A stretch of DNA of 11,180 bases from contig CAITLX010000191.1 of assembly GCA_903893335.1 (NCBI GenBank), forward strand, positions 1 through 11,180, read 5' to 3'. The translations under genes and the position numbers were made by a program. Below are positions 1 to 9,081 of the stretch, one piece after another; the first letter of the stretch is position 1, and the number at the start of each line of letters is the position of its first letter. The notes beneath the pieces are model-generated. The model was not told the origin of the DNA. It did no database searches and was given only the letters and a program-made list of their open reading frames with translations. This DNA comes from an uncultured delta proteobacterium. GTDB taxonomy: Bacteria; Myxococcota_A; Polyangia; Polyangiales; Polyangiaceae.

Positions 1-1
1 C

Positions 2-889
2 GCCCGCGGGCGCTCGCGCGCCGACGGCGTCGCGCTCGTGCTCGCCTTCGCGCTCGCCGGTCCGCTGTTCGTCGCGCGCTTCAACATCGCGCCGCAGGGC
101 ATCGGCGCCGAGGTCATCGAGCGCTTCTACCTCCTGCCGCTGCTCTTGCTCTCGCTGCTGCTGGCCCTCGGGCTCGACGCGCTGGCCGCCGCCGTGCGCG
201 TGCCGCGCGCCGCGGCGCTCGGGCTCGGGGTCGCGCTCGTCGCCACACAGGTCGCGATGGCGTGGCCGAGCGTGCGCGAGCACCACCGCCCGACCGTCGA
301 GGCCTACCTGCGCGACACGCTCGACGCCGCGCCGCCGGGCGCGGTGCTGCTCGGCGGCGGCGATCACCGCATGTTCGGCTTCCTCTACGCGCGCCGCGCG
401 CTCGGGCTGCGGCCCGACGTGACGTTCGTCGATCTGCGCATGATGCTCCACCCCTTCTACCGCGAGCGCATCGCGCGCGAGCTGGGCGTGGCGCTCGAGG
501 CTCCGGCGACGCGCTCGTTCGACTCGCTCGCCCTCGCGACGCGCCTGCTCGCGGCGGGGCGCCCCGTCTTCGTCACCAACGCCGTGACGCCCGCCATCGT
601 GCGGGGCCTGCCGACCTACCCCGTGGGCACGCTGCTGCGCGTGCTCGCGCCGGGCGCTCCCCTGCCCGCGCCGCTCGCGGTCGAGGCCGAGAACGCGGCG
701 CTCGCCGAGCGCCAGCACCTCGAGCCCACCCCACCGGCGGACCCGGGCAGCTGGGCGGGCGACGTGCGCGAGAGCTACGCGCGCCCCTGGGCCGCGCTCG
801 CGCAGGTGTTCGCGCGCGCGGGCGACGACGAGCGGGCGCAGCGCGCGGCCGCCCGGGTCGAGGCCATCGCTCCCTGGCTCGCCCCCTGA
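2..889 (+). CDS. DUF2723 (GT117)-like membrane protein, C-terminal part (5' end outside window)
   Basis: The frame is open from the left window edge to TGA at 887-889, giving 295 visible residues; the true start lies upstream. The visible part begins with a hydrophobic helix (VLAFALAGPLFVARFNIA), then the segment ERFYLLP, then a second long hydrophobic helix rich in Leu and Ala. A soluble domain follows, containing PPGAVLLGGGDHRMFGFLYA and RPDVTFVDLRMM. A pattern of 'N-I-x-P ... ERFYLLP', then membrane helix, then 'PPGA-(I/V)-LL-x-x-G-D ... RPDV-x-(V/F)-V-(D/N)-L' is what I know from DUF2723/GT117 proteins (TMEM260-like O-glycosyltransferase relatives). The last 35 residues resemble one TPR-like helical hairpin. 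Family membership is recognised by eye; the substrate cannot be inferred. The gene is not clearly linked to tdh downstream, because an 94-nt gap with a hairpin and a possible promoter intervenes. It could instead be another polytopic glycosyltransferase of the GT-C fold. Confidence 0.7.
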   Translation, partial: ARGRSRADGVALVLAFALAGPLFVARFNIAPQGIGAEVIERFYLLPLLLLSLLLALGLDALAAAVRVPRAAALGLGVALVATQVAMAWPSVREHHRPTVEAYLRDTLDAAPPGAVLLGGGDHRMFGFLYARRALGLRPDVTFVDLRMMLHPFYRERIARELGVALEAPATRSFDSLALATRLLAAGRPVFVTNAVTPAIVRGLPTYPVGTLLRVLAPGAPLPAPLAVEAENAALAERQHLEPTPPADPGSWAGDVRESYARPWAALAQVFARAGDDERAQRAAARVEAIAPWLAP

Positions 890-905
890 GCGCCGCGTTC
901 GGCGC
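890..905 (+). terminator. Hairpin directly after the GT117-like gene
   Basis: The stem GCGCCG (890-895) pairs perfectly with CGGCGC (900-905) around a CGTT loop, starting at the base after the TGA. No U-tract follows; C-rich sequence does. It may be a weak or Rho-assisted terminator, or an mRNA 3'-end stabiliser. In GC-rich DNA short perfect stems arise easily, so the call is tentative. Confidence 0.35.
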
Positions 906-925
906 CCCCGAGCCGCGGCGCGTTG

Positions 926-934
926 TGCTACGAG
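926..934 (+). promoter_or_regulatory. Possible extended -10 element upstream of tdh
   Basis: TGCTACGAG reads as TG-C-TACGAG, an extended -10 with a 3/6 hexamer match. No convincing -35 is visible 17 bases upstream. Transcription would start near 941 and give a leader of about 40 nt before the preferred tdh start at 984. It shares TGCTA with the leftward element in front of era. The match is weak and rests mainly on position. Confidence 0.3.
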
Positions 935-948
935 CGGGGCCCAACCCG

Positions 949-965
949 ACCCGCTCCGCGCGGGT
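949..965 (+). other. Small hairpin in the presumed tdh leader
   Basis: ACCCGC (949-954) pairs with GCGGGT (960-965) around a 5-nt loop. It ends 6 nt before the GAGG ribosome-binding sequence at 972-975. It could affect translation of tdh, but nothing beyond the perfect 6-bp stem and its position supports a function. Confidence 0.25.
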
Positions 966-983
966 GGCAGCGAGGCGATGTCG

Positions 984-2150
984 ATGTCCGACACGATGTG
1001 GGCGCTCACCTACGACCGCGAGCGCGACCCCTGGAGCGAGACGCGCGGCCTGCGTATGTCGCAGGTGCCGCGGCCCGACCTCGACGAGGCGAAGGACTAC
1101 CGCGACCGCTCGCGCGTGCTCATCAAGACGCACTACGCCGGCTTCTGCGGCTCGGACCGCGGCATCTGGTTCCGTCGCGCCTTCGGCGACATGATCCACG
1201 ACTCGCTCGCGCGCGAGAACAAGACGACCCGCATCGTCGGCCACGAGCTGCTCGGCGAGGTCGTCGCGGTCGGCACCGACGCGCAGCGCAGCCACGGCAT
1301 CGAGGTCGGCGACATCGTCACGACCGAGAGCCACATCATCTGCGGCGCCTGCTACCAGTGCCGCATCGGCGAGACGCACGTGTGCGCCGACGACGTCATC
1401 ATCGGCATCAGCGGCGACGGCGCCTTCGCCGAGTACGTCAAGCTCCCGGCCAAGGGCATCTGGCGCACCGACACCCGCAAGATCCGCCCCGAGGTCGCGG
1501 TGGTGCAGGAGCCCTTCGGCAACGCCGTGCACGCGTGCACCAAGGTCAACCTGCGCGGCAAGCGCGTGGCCATCGTCGGCTGCGGGACGATCGGTCTCTT
1601 CGCCATCGCGATCGCCCGCGCGCTCGGCGCCCACTTCGTCGTCGGCGTCGAGCCGATGGAGAACCACGCGGCGATGGCCCGCCGCCTCGGCGCCGACGTC
1701 GTGCTCACGCCGAAGAACCTCGACCCGACCTCGTTCGCGCACGACAAGGAGCTGACCGCCGAGATCCGCCGACTCACCGACGGCGTCGGCGTCGACGTCG
1801 CGCTCGAGATGAGCGGGCAGAACTCGAGCGTCAACAACGCCATCGCCTGCGTGCGCCGCGGCGGCGACGTCATCCTCTTCGGGCTCAAGAGCGGCGACGC
1901 CATCATCGAGAGCTTCGACCGCCTGATCGTCGACGGCGTGTCGCTGCACTCGGTCATCGGCCGCCGCATCTTCGAGACGTGGCACATCACGCGCCAGCTG
2001 CTCGAGTCGCGCGACCCGAACATCCACGACCTCGTCTGGGAGGTCATCCTCCAGGGGGGCGTCGGGACGGTCGTGCCGTTCGCGTCGTTCGAGCCGAAGG
2101 ACTTCGAGGAGCGCATCCAGACCTACCCGAAGGTCGTGCTCAAGTTCTGA
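984..2150 (+). CDS. tdh: L-threonine 3-dehydrogenase, zinc- and NAD-dependent
   Basis: Oxidises L-threonine to 2-amino-3-ketobutyrate in the cytoplasm, feeding kbl immediately downstream. It is an MDR-type alcohol dehydrogenase of 388 aa, against about 341 in E. coli. Catalytic zinc ligands are seen as Cys55 in FCGSD and His87-Glu88 in GHE. The structural zinc set Cys120, 123, 126 and 134 has the same 3-3-8 spacing as E. coli Cys93, 96, 99 and 107. His117, three residues before that cluster, matches E. coli His90. The Rossmann motif GCGTIG is at 199-204, and acidic Glu223 at the end of the next strand favours NAD+ over NADP+. Family marks FGNAVH (178-183), EMSG (275-278) and GRRIFETW (326-333) are present. 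ATG at 984 is chosen because GAGG (972-975) lies 8 nt away; the in-frame ATG at 978 is only 2 nt from it. The extra length sits in the N-terminus and in insertions, including one between the catalytic zinc ligands. Confidence 0.88.
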   Translation: MSDTMWALTYDRERDPWSETRGLRMSQVPRPDLDEAKDYRDRSRVLIKTHYAGFCGSDRGIWFRRAFGDMIHDSLARENKTTRIVGHELLGEVVAVGTDAQRSHGIEVGDIVTTESHIICGACYQCRIGETHVCADDVIIGISGDGAFAEYVKLPAKGIWRTDTRKIRPEVAVVQEPFGNAVHACTKVNLRGKRVAIVGCGTIGLFAIAIARALGAHFVVGVEPMENHAAMARRLGADVVLTPKNLDPTSFAHDKELTAEIRRLTDGVGVDVALEMSGQNSSVNNAIACVRRGGDVILFGLKSGDAIIESFDRLIVDGVSLHSVIGRRIFETWHITRQLLESRDPNIHDLVWEVILQGGVGTVVPFASFEPKDFEERIQTYPKVVLKF

Positions 2151-2164
2151 CCCGAGGAGCTCCC

Positions 2165-3367
<1,203 letters not shown>

Positions 3368-3370
<3 letters not shown>

Positions 3371-3406
3371 CCGACGCCGCGCCGCGCGCTGGGGCGCGTT
3401 CGGTCA
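3368..3406. terminator. Stem-loop in the convergent kbl/der gap, candidate bidirectional terminator
   Basis: TGACCGA (3368-3374, including the kbl stop) pairs with TCGGTCA (3400-3406). After a small internal loop, CGCGCC (3378-3383) pairs with GGCGCG (3393-3398), leaving a 9-nt loop. Because it is an inverted repeat it can fold in transcripts from either direction, which suits its place between converging genes. There is no U-tract on either side. A further TCGGTCA at 3435-3441 overlaps the der stop codon and is an alternative pairing partner. Confidence 0.5.
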
Positions 3407-3438
3407 CAGGTCTCCACCGCGCGTCGGAGAGCGCTCGG

Positions 3439-4778
3439 TCAGAGATCGCCGCGGCGGCGCTTCTTCTTGTACGACACGCGGATCGGGACGCCCTCGAAGC
3501 CGAAGGTCTTCCTGATCTGGTTGGTGACGAAGCGCTGGTAGCTGAAGTGGATGTGCTCGGGCTCGTTCGTCATGATGACGAACAGCGGCGGCGCCGACTC
3601 GACCTGCGTGATGAAGTTGAGCCGGGGCGAGCGCCCGCTCATCGTCGGCGGCGGCCGCAGCGCGAGCACCCCCTCGAAGAAGCGGTTGAGCTCGCCGGTG
3701 CCGACGCGGCGCTTGTAGTCGGTGTGGACCTTGCGCACGGCCACCAGCAGGTTGTCGACGCCGCGCCCGGTCGTCGCCGAGACGCGCACGATGGGCGCCC
3801 ACGGCACGAAGCTGAGCTTGTCGCGGGCGTCGACCTCCAGCTTGTCGCCGCGCGCGTCGGGCAGGAGATCGAGCTTGTTGAGGGCGATGACGATGGCGCG
3901 GTTGCGGTCCACGGCCATGCCGAGCACCTTCGCGTCCTGCTCGGCGACGCCCTCGGCGGCGTCGCACACGAGCACGGCGACCTGGCAGCGCTCGACCGCG
4001 CGCATCGCGTGCAGCACGCTGACGGCCTCGACCGGGCTCGACTCGCGGGCGACCTTGCCCTTGCGGCGGATGCCCGCGGTGTCGACGAGCAGGTAGCGGT
4101 GACCGCCGCGCTCGACCATCGTGTCGATGGGGTCGCGCGTCGTGCCGGGGGCGGCGTCGACGATGACGCGGTCGGTGCCGGCGAGGCGGTTGACGAGCGA
4201 CGATTTGCCCGCGTTCGGGCGCCCGATGAGCGCGATGCGGATGGGGCCACCCTCGGCGACCGCGACGTCGTCGGGGGCGAGCGGCGGCAGCGCGGCGATG
4301 ATCGAGCGCTCGAGCTCGCCGATGCCGCGCCCGTGCAGCGCGGAGATCGCGAGCACGTGGTCGATGCCCAGGCGGTACATCTCCGAGATCTCGGCCTCGG
4401 CCGCGGGGCCGTCGGCCTTGTTGGCCGCGTAGATGACGGGCTTGCCGGCGCTGCGCAGCAGCTTCACGGCCTCGCGGTCGGCGTTGGTCGGGCCGGTCGT
4501 CGCGTCGAGCACGCAGACGACGACGTCGGCCTCCTGCACCGCGATGGCGACCTGGCGCCCGATGCGCTGGGTCATCGGGTCGTCGCTCTCGGGGTCGAGG
4601 CCCCCGGTGTCGACGACGATGTAGGGGCGCCCCATGCCCCACGCGTCGGCGTAGTGCCGGTCGCGCGTGACGCCGGGCTCGTCGTGCACGATGGCGACGC
4701 GCTGGCCGACCAGGCGGTTGAGCAGGCTGCTCTTGCCGACGTTGGGGCGACCGACGATGGCGACGACGGGACGAGCGC

Positions 4779-4782
<4 letters not shown>
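3439..4782 (-). CDS. der: Ribosome biogenesis GTPase Der (EngA)
   Basis: Tandem-GTPase assembly factor of the 50S ribosomal subunit, cytoplasmic and usually essential. The protein has 447 aa, normal for the family. G domain 1: GRPNVGKS (11-18), DTGG (58-61), NKAD (121-124), SAL (147-149). G domain 2: GRPNAGKS (187-194), DTAG (234-237), NKLD (302-305), SAT (335-337). A C-terminal KH-like domain runs from about 352 to 440 with the Der-typical segments LNFITQVESAPP and FVIMTNEPEHIHFSYQRF. A basic tail (KKKRRR) ends the protein. All GTP-binding motifs are intact. Its ATG overlaps the era stop as ATGA (4779-4782). GGAGG on the minus strand (4789-4793) lies 6 nt before the ATG, inside the end of era. 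The frame continues far upstream of this ATG, but that extension only shadows era and flhA. Confidence 0.97.
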
Positions 4783-5696
<914 letters not shown>

Positions 5697-5707
5697 GGCG
5701 GACAGGG

Positions 5708-5716
5708 CGTATAGCA
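5708..5716 (-). promoter_or_regulatory. Extended -10 element for era-der
   Basis: On the minus strand this reads TGCTATACG, that is TG-C-TATACG, an extended -10 with four leading matches to TATAAT. There is no good -35, which extended -10 promoters can do without. Transcription would start about 5 nt before the era ATG, leaving no room for a ribosome-binding site, and none is seen. The short AT-rich patch stands out in very GC-rich DNA. Confidence 0.45.
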
Positions 5717-5723
5717 GGTTGCC

Positions 5724-5748
5724 CGCCCCAGGGCGTCGCCCGGGGGCG
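5724..5748. repeat. Two tandem copies of a 12-bp palindrome, possible operator
   Basis: CGCCCcaGGGCG (5724-5735) and CGCCCggGGGCG (5737-5748) are perfect 5-bp inverted repeats with 2-bp centres, repeated with a 13-bp period. They cover the -35 region of the leftward era promoter. They end 32 bp before the -24 GG of the rightward flhA promoter. This is how a dimeric regulator site between divergent promoters might look. Chance is a real risk because the half-site is made of G and C only. No known operator consensus is claimed. Confidence 0.35.
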
Positions 5749-5779
5749 AATGAGGTCGGCGCGCCCCCCTCCCCCTCCC

Positions 5780-5796
5780 CGGCACGGGCGTTGCTC
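5780..5796 (+). promoter_or_regulatory. Sigma-54 (RpoN) -24/-12 promoter for the flhA operon
   Basis: GGCACG (5781-5786), four bases, then TTGCT (5791-5795) matches the sigma-54 consensus TGGCACG-N4-TTGC(A/T) except that the first T is C. The GG (5781-5782) and GC (5793-5794) are exactly 10 bp apart. The predicted transcription start is near 5806. That excludes an ATG at 5750 as the flhA start, and gives about a 37-nt leader to the ATG at 5843. A sigma-54 promoter needs an AAA+ activator, which is not encoded in the window. Sigma-54 control of flagellar genes is common in proteobacteria. Confidence 0.7.
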
Positions 5797-5842
5797 AACG
5801 CTCGCGAGCGTGGCCGATCTCAAGCCGAAAAGCGCCAATTCC

Positions 5843-7882
5843 ATGACGACGGGCCTCGCGGTCCCGCTCGGGCTGATGGGCATCCTCTCGATGCTCGTCT
5901 TGCCGGTGCACCCGCTGCTGCTCGACGCGATGCTGGCCTTCAGCCTCGCGGTCGCCGTCGGCGTCTTCCTCGTGGCGCTCTTCATCGAGCAACCGCTCGA
6001 GTACAGCGCCTTTCCCGCCATCGTCCTGGTCGCGACGCTGCTGCGCCTGTCGCTGAACGTCGCGACCACGCGCCTCATCCTGCTGCACGGCGCCGAGGGC
6101 AACGGCTCGGCGGGCCACGTCGTCGAGACGTTCGGGCGCTTCCTCGTCGGCGGCAACGTGCTGGTCGGCCTCGTCGTCTTCCTCATCCTCGTCGTCATCA
6201 ACTTCGTCGTCATCACGCGCGGCGCCGGGCGCGTCGCCGAGGTCGCGGCGCGCTTCAACCTCGACGCGATGCCCGGCAAGCAGATGGCGATCGACGCCGA
6301 TCTGAACGCCGGCCTCATCACCCCGGAGTTCGCCAAGCAGCGGCGCCGCTCGGTGGAGCGCGAGGCGGACTTCTTCGGCGCCATGGACGGCGCGAGCAAG
6401 TTCGTCCACGGCGACGCGGTCGCCGGCCTCATCATCACGGCGGTCAACCTCATCGGCGGCCTCGTCATCGGGCTGATGTCGGGCCTCGATCTGGCCGCCG
6501 CCGTCGAGACCTTCACCGTCCTGTCGATCGGCGACGCGCTCGCCTCGCAGGTGCCGTCGCTGCTCATCTCGACGGCGTCGGGCATCGTCGTGACGCGCTC
6601 GGCCACCGGCGCCGAGCTCGGCGACGCCCTCGTCGCCCAGGTGCTCGGGAGTCGGCGGGCCGTCGCCGTGACCGCCGGGGTCTTGACGCTGTTCGCCCTC
6701 ATCCCTGGCATGCCGGCGCTGCCCTTCCTCAGCCTGGCCGGCGTGCTCGGGTGGCACGCGTGGAGATCGGAGCACAAGGCGCACGAGGACTTCGACAAGC
6801 CCCCCGAGCCGGTGGTGGTGGCGGGCAAGCAGGAGGACGTCGAGTCGTCGCTGCCGCTCGACGTGCTCGCCCTCGAGGTGGGCTACGAGCTCATCCCAGC
6901 GGTCGACGGGGCGATGGGGGGCACGCTGCTCGACCGCATCGGGTCGCTCCGGCGCCAGTTCGCGATCGACCTGGGGGTGATCGTGCCGCCGGTGCGCATC
7001 CGCGACAACCTCCAGCTCGACTCGGCGTCGTACCGCTTCCTGCTGCTCGGCACCGAGATCGCCACGGGCAAGCTCGAGGCCGGGCGACTGCTCGCGATGA
7101 ACGCGGCTGGGACGGCGCCGGAGATCGAGGGCGAGCCAGGCAGCGACCCGGTGTTCGGCACGCCGGCGCGGTGGATCCTGCCGCGCGACCGCGAGATCGC
7201 CGAGGCGCTCGGCTGGACGGTCGTCGAGCACGCGACGGTCATCGCGACCCACCTCGCCGAGCTCGTCCGCTCGCACGCCGATCACTTGCTCGGACGCGCC
7301 GAGCTCCAGCAGCTGCTCGACGTGTTCGCGCGGCAGTCGCCGAAGGTCGTCGAGGAGCTGGTCCCGAACTTGCTCAGTCTCGGAGACGTGCTCAAGGTCC
7401 TGCGCAACCTGCTCCGCGAGGCGGTCAGCATCCGCGATCTGCGGACCATCCTCGAGACGCTCGCCGAGGCGGGCGCGCAGACCAAGGACGCCGAGCAGCT
7501 CACCGAGATCAGCCGCCAGCGCCTCGCGCGCCAGCTCACCGCCTCGTACAAGGGGCACGACGGCGTCATCGGCGCGCTCGTGCTCGACGCGCAGGTCGAG
7601 GAGATGTTCCGCCGCAGCCTGCGCGACATCTCGTCGGGCACCGGAGGCGCGCTCGACCCCGACGAGGTCCGCCGCCTCGGGCTCGCCCTCGAGGCCGCCT
7701 TCGTGCGTCAGCGCGCCGCCGGTCGCCCCGCCGTGCTCGTGACGGCGCCGGATCTTCGGCGCTACGTGCGCGCCTTCGTCGAGCGCCGGTGCCCGCAGCT
7801 CGCGGTGCTGTCGTTCCGCGAGATCGAGCCCTCCACCACCATCCGCCCGGTCGAGACCGTCTCGACCCGGCAGGCCGCCTGA
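5843..7882 (+). CDS. flhA: Flagellar type III export gate protein FlhA
   Basis: Forms the inner-membrane nonameric export gate and docks export substrates and chaperones. From this ATG it has 679 aa, close to B. subtilis FlhA (677), and its N-terminus leads straight into the first membrane helix as there. The first ~310 residues hold about eight membrane segments and the hallmark FHIPEP-family blocks: RLSLNVATTR (68-77), VVITRGAGRVAEV (122-134), LDAMPGKQMAIDADLNAG (140-157) and EADFFGAMDGASKF (174-187). A cytoplasmic domain fills the rest. The virulence-type homologue SctV/LcrD has the same blocks, but the neighbours flhF, fliA and flgF identify the flagellar form. GTG at 5810 (690 aa) is an alternative start; it would lie only about 4 nt after the predicted sigma-54 start site. 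No clear Shine-Dalgarno sequence precedes either. flhB and fliR are not in the window; flhA heads the operon. Confidence 0.93.
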   Translation: MTTGLAVPLGLMGILSMLVLPVHPLLLDAMLAFSLAVAVGVFLVALFIEQPLEYSAFPAIVLVATLLRLSLNVATTRLILLHGAEGNGSAGHVVETFGRFLVGGNVLVGLVVFLILVVINFVVITRGAGRVAEVAARFNLDAMPGKQMAIDADLNAGLITPEFAKQRRRSVEREADFFGAMDGASKFVHGDAVAGLIITAVNLIGGLVIGLMSGLDLAAAVETFTVLSIGDALASQVPSLLISTASGIVVTRSATGAELGDALVAQVLGSRRAVAVTAGVLTLFALIPGMPALPFLSLAGVLGWHAWRSEHKAHEDFDKPPEPVVVAGKQEDVESSLPLDVLALEVGYELIPAVDGAMGGTLLDRIGSLRRQFAIDLGVIVPPVRIRDNLQLDSASYRFLLLGTEIATGKLEAGRLLAMNAAGTAPEIEGEPGSDPVFGTPARWILPRDREIAEALGWTVVEHATVIATHLAELVRSHADHLLGRAELQQLLDVFARQSPKVVEELVPNLLSLGDVLKVLRNLLREAVSIRDLRTILETLAEAGAQTKDAEQLTEISRQRLARQLTASYKGHDGVIGALVLDAQVEEMFRRSLRDISSGTGGALDPDEVRRLGLALEAAFVRQRAAGRPAVLVTAPDLRRYVRAFVERRCPQLAVLSFREIEPSTTIRPVETVSTRQAA

Positions 7883-7893
7883 TGCGCGGACAC

Positions 7894-7897
7894 GAGG
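7894..7897 (+). promoter_or_regulatory. Ribosome-binding site deciding the flhF start
   Basis: GAGG lies 5 nt before ATG 7903. This favours that codon over the ATG at 7882, which overlaps the flhA stop (TGATG) and would add seven residues not expected at the FlhF N-terminus. Confidence 0.5.
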
Positions 7898-7902
7898 CCA
7901 GC

Positions 7903-9081
7903 ATGCAGTTCGAGACCTTCCGCGGACGCGACGTGAGCGAGGCCCTGGCAGCGGTGCGCGCCGCCTACGGCTCGAACGCGCTCATCGGCTCGACCCGGCG
8001 CGTGAGCAACGACCGCGCGGGGGTGCTCGGCTCCTCGTTCGTCGAGATCACCGCCGCCCCGGGGGCCGAAGGGCGCGTGCCCGACCGCGCCTCCCCCTTC
8101 TCGCGCGACGTGGTGCGCGCCCGCTTCGCCGACGCGTTCGAGCACGACGCGACCCGCCCCCCGCCGCGCAGCGCGTCGAAGGCGCCGGGCACGAGCATCT
8201 CGATCGGCACCGGCGCCCCCGCGCGCCTGCGCGACGAGAGCCCCGATCTGCTGGCCGGCGAGCTGCGCCGCATGCGCGGGCTGCTCGAGGAGATCGTCGC
8301 CGCGGGCAAGCCGCGCGACCGCGTGCTCGGCATGCTGCACGCCGCCGGCATCGACGGCACCCTGGCGCAGGAGCTCGCCGCGGGGATGCCGCGCCAGCCG
8401 CGCATGGCGACGGCCGAGACGCGCGACCGGCTGCGCGAGCGCATCGCGCCGATGCTGCGGGTCGCCCCGAGCCCGATCGAGCAGCCCGGGCCGCGCATCG
8501 TCGCGTGCGTCGGGCCGACCGGCGTCGGCAAGACGACGACGCTCGCCAAGCTCGCCGCCCGGGCCCATTTCGAGCTCGGCCGCAGCGTCGCGATCGTCAC
8601 GCTCGACACCTACCGCGTCGGCGCCGCCGAGCAGATGCGCCGCTTCGCCGATCTGCTCGGCGTCCCGTTCGACGTCGCCCACGACCGCGCCACGTTCGCG
8701 CAGGCCCTCGCCTCGCGGGGCGGAGAGCTGACGCTCGTCGACACCCCGAGCCGCGCGCCCAACGACACCGCCGCGATGAACCGCCTCGCCTCGTGCCTCT
8801 CGGGCGCCGGCGAGCGCCCCCACGACGTGCTGCTCGCCGTGCCGGCCTCGATTCGCCCGCGCGACGTCGAGCGCCTCGCGCCGCTGTGGCGCACCTGCCC
8901 GCCGACCGCGCTCGTCGTCACCAAGCTCGACGAGACCGATCAGGCGGGCGGCGCCATCCACGCCGCCGTCCGCGGCCCCATCCCGATCGCCTACCTCTGC
9001 GACGGGCCGCGTGTCCCCGAGGACCTGCACGACGGCTCCGTCGACGCGCTGCTCGACGCCGTCCTGCCCCGTGAGCCATGA
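7903..9081 (+). CDS. flhF: Flagellar biosynthesis SRP-type GTPase FlhF
   Basis: SRP/FtsY-family GTPase that usually directs where and how many flagella are built. It has 392 aa. The N-terminus MQF-ETFRGRDVSEALAAVR followed by STRRV matches the usual FlhF opening. A low-complexity, Pro/Ala/Arg-rich B domain runs to about residue 115. Next come a helical N-like domain (about 115-190) and the G domain. That domain has P-loop GPTGVGKTTT (204-213), DTYRVGAAEQM (235-245) and TKLDE (340-344). The G3 position reads DTPSR (280-284) where the family normally has DTAG(R/M), so the conserved Gly is Ser. An alternative start at 7882 gives 399 aa. The stop overlaps the fliA start as ATGA. flhG, the usual partner and next gene, is absent here. 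Confidence 0.9.
   Translation: MQFETFRGRDVSEALAAVRAAYGSNALIGSTRRVSNDRAGVLGSSFVEITAAPGAEGRVPDRASPFSRDVVRARFADAFEHDATRPPPRSASKAPGTSISIGTGAPARLRDESPDLLAGELRRMRGLLEEIVAAGKPRDRVLGMLHAAGIDGTLAQELAAGMPRQPRMATAETRDRLRERIAPMLRVAPSPIEQPGPRIVACVGPTGVGKTTTLAKLAARAHFELGRSVAIVTLDTYRVGAAEQMRRFADLLGVPFDVAHDRATFAQALASRGGELTLVDTPSRAPNDTAAMNRLASCLSGAGERPHDVLLAVPASIRPRDVERLAPLWRTCPPTALVVTKLDETDQAGGAIHAAVRGPIPIAYLCDGPRVPEDLHDGSVDALLDAVLPREP

Noticed and set aside
923..2164. Apparent upstream extension of kbl to 923
   Set aside because: The extension runs through tdh in another frame. The ATG at 2165 has a GAGGAG 5 nt away and gives the standard Kbl length.
5764..5780. G-quadruplex on the minus strand in the era/flhA gap
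   Set aside because: Only three G runs (4, 5 and 6) are present, so a three-layer quadruplex with normal loops cannot be built within the tract.
5794..5820. Sigma-28-like promoter (TCAA, 14 nt, GCCGAT) overlapping the flhA leader
   Set aside because: The GCCGAT is a good match but the -35 is imperfect and the spacing is one short. It overlaps a stronger sigma-54 element. It might give FliA feedback, but I cannot support it from sequence alone.
5750..5842. ATG at 5750 as the flhA start
   Set aside because: It lies upstream of the sigma-54 element, and the added residues are a proline run encoded by the C/T tract, unlike any FlhA N-terminus.
5795..7558. A 587-codon minus-strand frame opposite flhA
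   Set aside because: It is antisense to unmistakable FlhA motifs and is built of Asp/Glu/Arg/His-rich low-complexity sequence.
5843..7882. Virulence-type export gate (SctV/LcrD) instead of FlhA
   Set aside because: flhF, fliA and flgF follow in the same operon, and no secreton or effector genes are present.
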